In this document: piece after piece, positions 1 through 3,500 of the stretch
Layout of the letters: each line of letters starts with the position of its first letter
How positions within the stretch are numbered: position 1 is the first letter of the stretch
Origin: an uncultured Eubacteriales bacterium
Lineage (GTDB): Bacteria; Bacillota; Clostridia; Oscillospirales; Oscillospiraceae
Assembly (NCBI GenBank): GCA_902461475.1
Contig: CABPXX010000087.1
Location: 1 to 6,308 of the forward strand
Reading direction: 5' to 3'
DNA: 6,308 nucleotides
Position numbers and translations under genes: made by a program
Notes under the pieces: model-generated
Seen by the model: the letters and a program-made list of their open reading frames with translations, nothing else
Database searches by the model: none
Told to the model about the DNA's origin: nothing

Positions 1-2
1 TG

Positions 3-173
3 TTGGGGGTGTACGTCACCCACCTGCGCCGCACCACCGCCACCCAGGTGTACGAGCTGCCCCGGGTGCAGTTTGAGCCGGACAAGAAGAAACGGGTTCA
101 GCGGAAGCTGCTCAACGCCCTGCTCCCACCGGGGAGCCGCCGGAGGGCTTGGGTGAAGAAGGGAAGAGGGTGA
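3..173 (+). CDS. C-terminal end of an unrecognised basic protein (5' partial)
   Basis: This frame is open from the left edge of the window and stops at TGA 171-173, giving the last 56 residues of a gene that starts outside the window. Almost every codon ends in G or C, matching the genes downstream, so I take it as real coding sequence. The tail is strongly basic and contains a run of KKKR followed by the segment LLNALLPPGSRRR. No catalytic motif is visible and I do not recognise the family. Because it overlaps the start of a glycosyltransferase by four bases (GTGA), it is very probably another member of the same polysaccharide operon, perhaps the end of another transferase; that role is inference only. 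Confidence 0.7.
   Translation: MGVYVTHLRRTTATQVYELPRVQFEPDKKKRVQRKLLNALLPPGSRRRAWVKKGRG
159..163 (+). promoter_or_regulatory. Ribosome binding site of the first glycosyltransferase
   Basis: AAGGG lies six bases before GTG 170 within a purine-rich stretch (159-169). It supports GTG 170 over TTG 149, which has a GGAGGG only one base upstream and is therefore too close. GTG 179 also has a GAGGG eight bases upstream (166-170) and cannot be fully excluded. Confidence 0.55.
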
Positions 174-1195
174 AGCCAGTGGCAGCAAGTGATATTTCCG
201 TCATCATCCCGGTGTACAACATCCAGCAGCATTTGCGGGAGTGCCTGGACAGCGTGCTGGGCCAGAGCTATCCCCACCTCCAGGTCATCTGCGTGGACGA
301 CGGATCCACCGATGAAAGCCCCGCCATCCTGGCCGAGTATGCCCAGAAAGATCCCCGGGTACAGGTCATCCGCCAGCAAAACGCCGGACCCGGCGCGGCC
401 CGTAACACCGGACTGAAGGCGGCGACGGGGGAGTACGTCATCTTCCTGGACTCGGACGACTGGTTCGAGCCGGACTTTTTGGAACAGATGGTGGATACCG
501 CCCAGCGGGAAGGGGCGGATGTGGCCATCTGCCGGGCGGTGGAGTTCGACACCAACTCCGGGCTGGAGCTGCCCTCCGAGTGGATGATGAAAAAGCAGTA
601 TCTCCCCGGCAAGCTGGCCTTTGCCCCCCAGGAGATGGCCGACCACCTGTTCCAGTTCACCTATGGCATGCCCTGGGACAAGTTCTACCGCCGGGAGCTG
701 CTCACGTCTTCGGGCATCCGCTACCCGGCCCTGAAAAACTCCGAAGATCTGGCCTTTGTCTATCCCACGCTGTTGGCGGCAACACGCATTGCCGTGGTGG
801 ACGAGGTGCTCATTCATCACCGGATTAACCGCATGGCCTCGGTGTCCAACAGCCGCTGCGGCCAGCCCGAGGCTCCCTATGAGGCCTTCCAGATCGTCAA
901 GGAGTATCTGGAACAGCACCAGCTCATGGACACCTACCGCCGCAGTTTCCTCAACTGGGCCATGGAGTTCTTGGTCTGGCACATCAGCAACATGTCCCAA
1001 CGGGACATTCAGAGACAATACCTACACACGCTGCGACGCCAGTGGCTGCCTCAGCTGCACTTTGAGGAGCATCCCGCCAGCTACTACGAGAGCAAGAGCT
1101 GTTACGCCAAGTACCTGCTGGCCCGGTATGCCCCTTATCCTGTGTTTGCCGCCGTGGTGAAGGTGTATAAAAAAGCCAAAAGTGGGGTGCAGTGA
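170..1195 (+). CDS. Family 2 glycosyltransferase (GT-A fold)
   Basis: This 341-aa enzyme probably transfers a sugar from a nucleotide-sugar donor to a growing lipid-linked glycan in the cytoplasm; donor and acceptor cannot be read from sequence. The N-terminal GT-A domain shows SVIIPVYN (residues 10-17), the nucleotide-binding VDDGSTD (42-48), GPGAARN (73-79) and the metal-binding LDSDD (93-97). A MPWDKFYRR segment (167-175) is followed by NSEDLAF (190-196), where Glu192/Asp193 occupy the usual catalytic-base position. The rest is an alpha-helical C-terminal region ending in a Lys-rich helix; no signal peptide or transmembrane segment is visible. GTG 170 is chosen as start because it forms a GTGA overlap with the upstream stop and has a well-placed ribosome site; TTG 149 would add seven residues. 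The gene overlaps the next one by four bases. All usual active-site motifs are intact. Confidence 0.93.
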   Translation: MKPVAASDISVIIPVYNIQQHLRECLDSVLGQSYPHLQVICVDDGSTDESPAILAEYAQKDPRVQVIRQQNAGPGAARNTGLKAATGEYVIFLDSDDWFEPDFLEQMVDTAQREGADVAICRAVEFDTNSGLELPSEWMMKKQYLPGKLAFAPQEMADHLFQFTYGMPWDKFYRRELLTSSGIRYPALKNSEDLAFVYPTLLAATRIAVVDEVLIHHRINRMASVSNSRCGQPEAPYEAFQIVKEYLEQHQLMDTYRRSFLNWAMEFLVWHISNMSQRDIQRQYLHTLRRQWLPQLHFEEHPASYYESKSCYAKYLLARYAPYPVFAAVVKVYKKAKSGVQ

Positions 1196-2271
1196 CCGTG
1201 AAATCTGAGAACATCCAAATTTCTGTGATCATCCCCGTATATAACACCGAGGCCCACTTAAACGCCTGCCTGGACGGCGTTCTGAGCCAGAACATCCCAA
1301 ACCTGGAGGTCATCTGTGTGGACGACGGCTCCACCGACCGCAGTTTGGAGGTGCTCCGTGAGTACGCTGCCCGTGACCCCCGGGTGGTGGTGCTCACCCA
1401 GAAAAATTCCTTTGCCGGCGTGGCCCGCAACCATGGGCTAGAGGTGGCAAAGGGTGAGTACGTGGCCTTTTTGGACTCCGACGACCAGTTTTTGCCCGGG
1501 GCCCTGGAGGGGCTGTACGCCCAGGCCAAGGAGCATGACCTGGACGTCATCAAGGCGGGCTTTTCCTATGTGGAGCCAGGGGGAGAGCCCTACACCACCC
1601 TGTACTCCACCTTGAGCTGCATCGGCAAGGGTCAGGCCAAGCGGGTCATGCGCTTCACCGACTTGCCTCTGCGGCTGCTGCAAGTGCCCGACGTGCCCTG
1701 GAATGGCATGTACCGCCGGGCCTTTTTGGAGCAAAACCACATCCACTTCAACAACCTCCGGTGCATCAACGACCACTCCTTCTGGATTGCCTGTCTCATT
1801 CACGCCCAGCGGCTCATGGTGACCCACACCCCCGTGGCCTGCTACCGGGTGGAGCAGAGCACTTCTCTGGTGGGGCGCAAGGCGGCCCACTTTCACTGCC
1901 AGCTGGAGTCCTACGCAATTGTCCGGGAGATGGTGAAGGATTTGCCGGACAAGCTGCGCCGGGCCGTCATGCGCAACGAACTAAACGGCATGTTCGGCTG
2001 GTATGAGCGGCTGCGCCCTCAGGCCCCCGACGTGGAGGGGCTGGACCGACAGGTGGCGGAGTTTTTGAAGCAGTTGGACGAGGAAGAGGTGGGGGTGAAG
2101 TTCCTCCGTTCCTTCTCCTATAGCGGCTCCTATTTCTCCCTGCGCTATGGCCAGCCCGCCCCCAAGCGCCCCAACCCCCTGGTGCGGGCGGTGAGCTGCT
2201 GGCGGGACCACGGGTGGACCTACACCTGGGAGAAACTGCGCTCGAAAGGAGAACAGACATGGGTACGGTGA
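1192..2271 (+). CDS. Family 2 glycosyltransferase (GT-A fold), second enzyme
   Basis: This 359-aa protein is paralogous to its upstream neighbour and presumably adds another sugar to the same glycan. Visible motifs are SVIIPVYN (11-18), VDDGSTD (43-49), GVARN (76-80) and LDSDD (94-98), followed by VPWNGMYRR (168-176). At the catalytic-base position it has INDHSF (192-197), with Asn-Asp in place of the Glu-Asp of the first enzyme; ND variants occur in many GT2 proteins, so activity is still expected. The C-terminus ends in a motif resembling HGWTYTWEKLRSK, a closing element I associate with Firmicute GT2 proteins. Start GTG 1192 overlaps the preceding stop as GTGA and has only a weak GGGG at 1184-1187, which suggests translational coupling; GTG 1198 is an alternative start. 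It contains TTA and CTA leucine codons, which are absent from the two genes that follow. Sugar specificity is unknown. Confidence 0.93.
   Translation: MTVKSENIQISVIIPVYNTEAHLNACLDGVLSQNIPNLEVICVDDGSTDRSLEVLREYAARDPRVVVLTQKNSFAGVARNHGLEVAKGEYVAFLDSDDQFLPGALEGLYAQAKEHDLDVIKAGFSYVEPGGEPYTTLYSTLSCIGKGQAKRVMRFTDLPLRLLQVPDVPWNGMYRRAFLEQNHIHFNNLRCINDHSFWIACLIHAQRLMVTHTPVACYRVEQSTSLVGRKAAHFHCQLESYAIVREMVKDLPDKLRRAVMRNELNGMFGWYERLRPQAPDVEGLDRQVAEFLKQLDEEEVGVKFLRSFSYSGSYFSLRYGQPAPKRPNPLVRAVSCWRDHGWTYTWEKLRSKGEQTWVR
1306..1341 (+). repeat. Near-identical GT2 motif patch, copy in second glycosyltransferase
   Basis: These 36 bases encode the VICVDDGSTDR motif and match 3600-3635 in the large glycosyltransferase with a single T/C difference at a silent third position. 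A shorter 29-base version, also with one mismatch, lies at 284-312 in the first glycosyltransferase. The repetition reflects a conserved nucleotide-binding motif; conservation at synonymous positions may mean recent duplication, recombination between modules, or just strong codon bias. Confidence 0.6.
2247..2251 (+). promoter_or_regulatory. Ribosome binding site of the TupA-like gene
   Basis: AGGAG sits within AAAGGAGAA, seven bases before ATG 2259. It is the best ribosome site in the window and fixes the start of the ATP-grasp gene inside the end of the preceding gene, rejecting the earlier in-frame GTG at 2214. Confidence 0.85.
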
Positions 2272-3449
2272 AAAACGCCTGGAAGAAGGTGCTGCCCCCG
2301 CCTGTCTCCGCCTTCAACCGGGAGGTGGAGCGGATTTTGGTCGCTCAGGAGCAAAATACCCAGCTCATGGAACAGATGGCCCGGCAGCTGGAACAGCAGA
2401 ACCAGCAGATTCAGCAGCACAACCGCCAGATTGCCAAGCTTACCGCTCAGGTGGAAAACTACCGCCGCCAGCTGGACACCACAGCTGCCACCCTGCGCCG
2501 GAGCCAGATGGAGAGCCGGGAGAAGCTGGAGCGGATTCGCAAGACCGTGTCCATGCACAGCGGGCCCGTGTCCGACTACGACTACTACGCCAGCTTGAAG
2601 CCGGAGCAGTACGCCGGGGAGTTGAAGGAGTGGTATGCCCACATCATGGGGCAGAAGCTGAACCTGGACCACCCCCGTACCTACAACGAAAAGCTCCAGT
2701 GGCTGAAGCTGTATGACAGCACCCCTCTGAAAACCAGATTGGCGGACAAATATCTGGTGCGGGAGTGGGTGAAGGAGAAGATTGGAGAGGAGTACCTGGT
2801 GCCCCTGCTGGGGGTGTGGGACTCCTTTGATGAGATCGACTTTGACGCCCTGCCCCAGCGCTTTGTCCTCAAGGCCAACCACGGCTGTGGGTGGAACCTG
2901 ATTGTCAAGGACAAAAGCCAGCTGGACCTCAAAGACGCCCGGGAGAAGTTCAACACCTGGATGGGCCTCAACTACGCCTACTGCAACGGGCTGGAGCTGT
3001 ACTACATGCACATTCCGCCGAAAATCATTTCGGAGGAGTATCTGGAAAACGACCACGACGACCTGAGAGATTATAAAGTGTTCTGCTTTGGGGGCAAAGC
3101 CCACCACATCATGTACCTCACCGACCGTAAGGTGGGGATGAAGATGTCCTTCTATGACCTGGATTGGAACAAGCAGAACTTTGTCTATTCCTTCCCCCTC
3201 AACGACCAGGACGTGCCCCGGCCCCAGCGCCTGGAGGAGCTCATTGCCGTCTCCGAGAAGCTGGCCCAGGGCTTTGCCCACGCCCGTGTGGATTTCTACA
3301 TCCTCAACGACGGGACGTTGAAGTTTGGGGAGATCACCTTCACCTCTGCCACTGGCACCTGCAAGTGGAATCCGCCCCAGCAGGACCAGATCTACGGCGA
3401 CCTCATCCAGTTGCCCAGTAAAAGCCCCATCCCCACACCCCAGGGGTAA
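2259..3449 (+). CDS. TupA-like ATP-grasp protein with N-terminal coiled coil
   Basis: This 396-aa protein belongs, by motif recognition, to the ATP-grasp family typified by TupA of teichuronopeptide synthesis. Such proteins are predicted to use ATP to form amide or peptide bonds on surface polymers; the substrates here are unknown. Residues 1-20 are a short basic, proline-containing segment. Residues about 30-95 form a Gln-rich coiled coil with core residues seven apart: M37, L44, I51, I58, V65, L72, L79. The ATP-grasp region follows: TYNEKLQWLKLYD (141-153), LADKYLVREWVKEKIGEEYL (161-180), FVLKANHGCGWN (202-213, Lys205 a likely nucleotide contact), DYKVFCFGGK (271-280), FYDLDW (298-303), RVDFY (343-347) and FGEITFT (356-362). 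Asp345 and Glu358 are candidate magnesium ligands. The domain runs to its natural end near residue 386. It overlaps the upstream gene by 13 bases and is flanked by glycosyltransferases. Family call is strong; biochemical role is inferred. Confidence 0.92.
   Translation: MGTVKNAWKKVLPPPVSAFNREVERILVAQEQNTQLMEQMARQLEQQNQQIQQHNRQIAKLTAQVENYRRQLDTTAATLRRSQMESREKLERIRKTVSMHSGPVSDYDYYASLKPEQYAGELKEWYAHIMGQKLNLDHPRTYNEKLQWLKLYDSTPLKTRLADKYLVREWVKEKIGEEYLVPLLGVWDSFDEIDFDALPQRFVLKANHGCGWNLIVKDKSQLDLKDAREKFNTWMGLNYAYCNGLELYYMHIPPKIISEEYLENDHDDLRDYKVFCFGGKAHHIMYLTDRKVGMKMSFYDLDWNKQNFVYSFPLNDQDVPRPQRLEELIAVSEKLAQGFAHARVDFYILNDGTLKFGEITFTSATGTCKWNPPQQDQIYGDLIQLPSKSPIPTPQG
2346..2543 (+). other. Coiled-coil-coding segment of the TupA-like gene
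   Basis: These codons encode residues 30-95 of the ATP-grasp protein. Hydrophobic residues fall at exact seven-residue spacing from Met37 to Leu79, with Ile93 again in register, and the other positions are mostly Gln, Asn, Arg and Glu. This indicates a parallel or antiparallel helical oligomerisation stalk before the catalytic domain. The CAG-rich section at 2394-2429 encodes the Gln-rich part of the same helix. Confidence 0.8.
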
Positions 3450-3500
3450 GGGATGCAGAGATGCGGAGAGAAGCAACAAAGAAGATTGGAGAAAAAAGAA
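3450..3500 (+). other. 51-base purine-rich spacer, the only gap between genes
   Basis: This is the only intergenic gap in the window. It is A- and G-rich against the GC-rich surroundings. I see no promoter boxes and no hairpin large enough to be a terminator. An in-frame ATG at 3453 could extend the downstream protein by 16 residues through a very basic stretch (MQRCGEKQQRRLEKKE), so part of the spacer might be translated. Confidence 0.6.
3488..3491 (+). promoter_or_regulatory. Ribosome binding site of the large glycosyltransferase
   Basis: GGAG lies nine bases before ATG 3501. This supports the start at 3501, which places the GT2 motif KVSVIIPVYN immediately after the initiator as in most family members. 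The competing ATG 3453 has an AGGGG at 3442-3446, six bases upstream, so it is not excluded. Confidence 0.6.

Noticed and set aside
149..169. TTG 149 as the start of the first glycosyltransferase
   Set aside because: Its purine-rich motif is only one base away, while GTG 170 has good spacing and a GTGA overlap with the upstream stop.
98..1018. A 306-codon open frame on the minus strand across the first glycosyltransferase
   Set aside because: It has the same in-register codon-bias origin, opposite a gene with complete GT2 motifs.
2214..2258. GTG 2214 as the start of the ATP-grasp gene
   Set aside because: ATG 2259 has a strong AGGAG seven bases upstream; the earlier start would give a 58-base overlap and has no comparable site.
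2394..2429. CAG-rich stretch as a microsatellite
   Set aside because: It is interrupted by AAC, ATT, CAC and CGC codons and fits the heptad pattern of a Gln-rich coiled coil, so it looks like ordinary coding sequence.
3437..3447. Palindrome ACCCC-A-GGGGT at the stop of the ATP-grasp gene as a terminator
   Set aside because: The arms are five bases with a one-base centre, which cannot form a hairpin loop, and no T-run follows.
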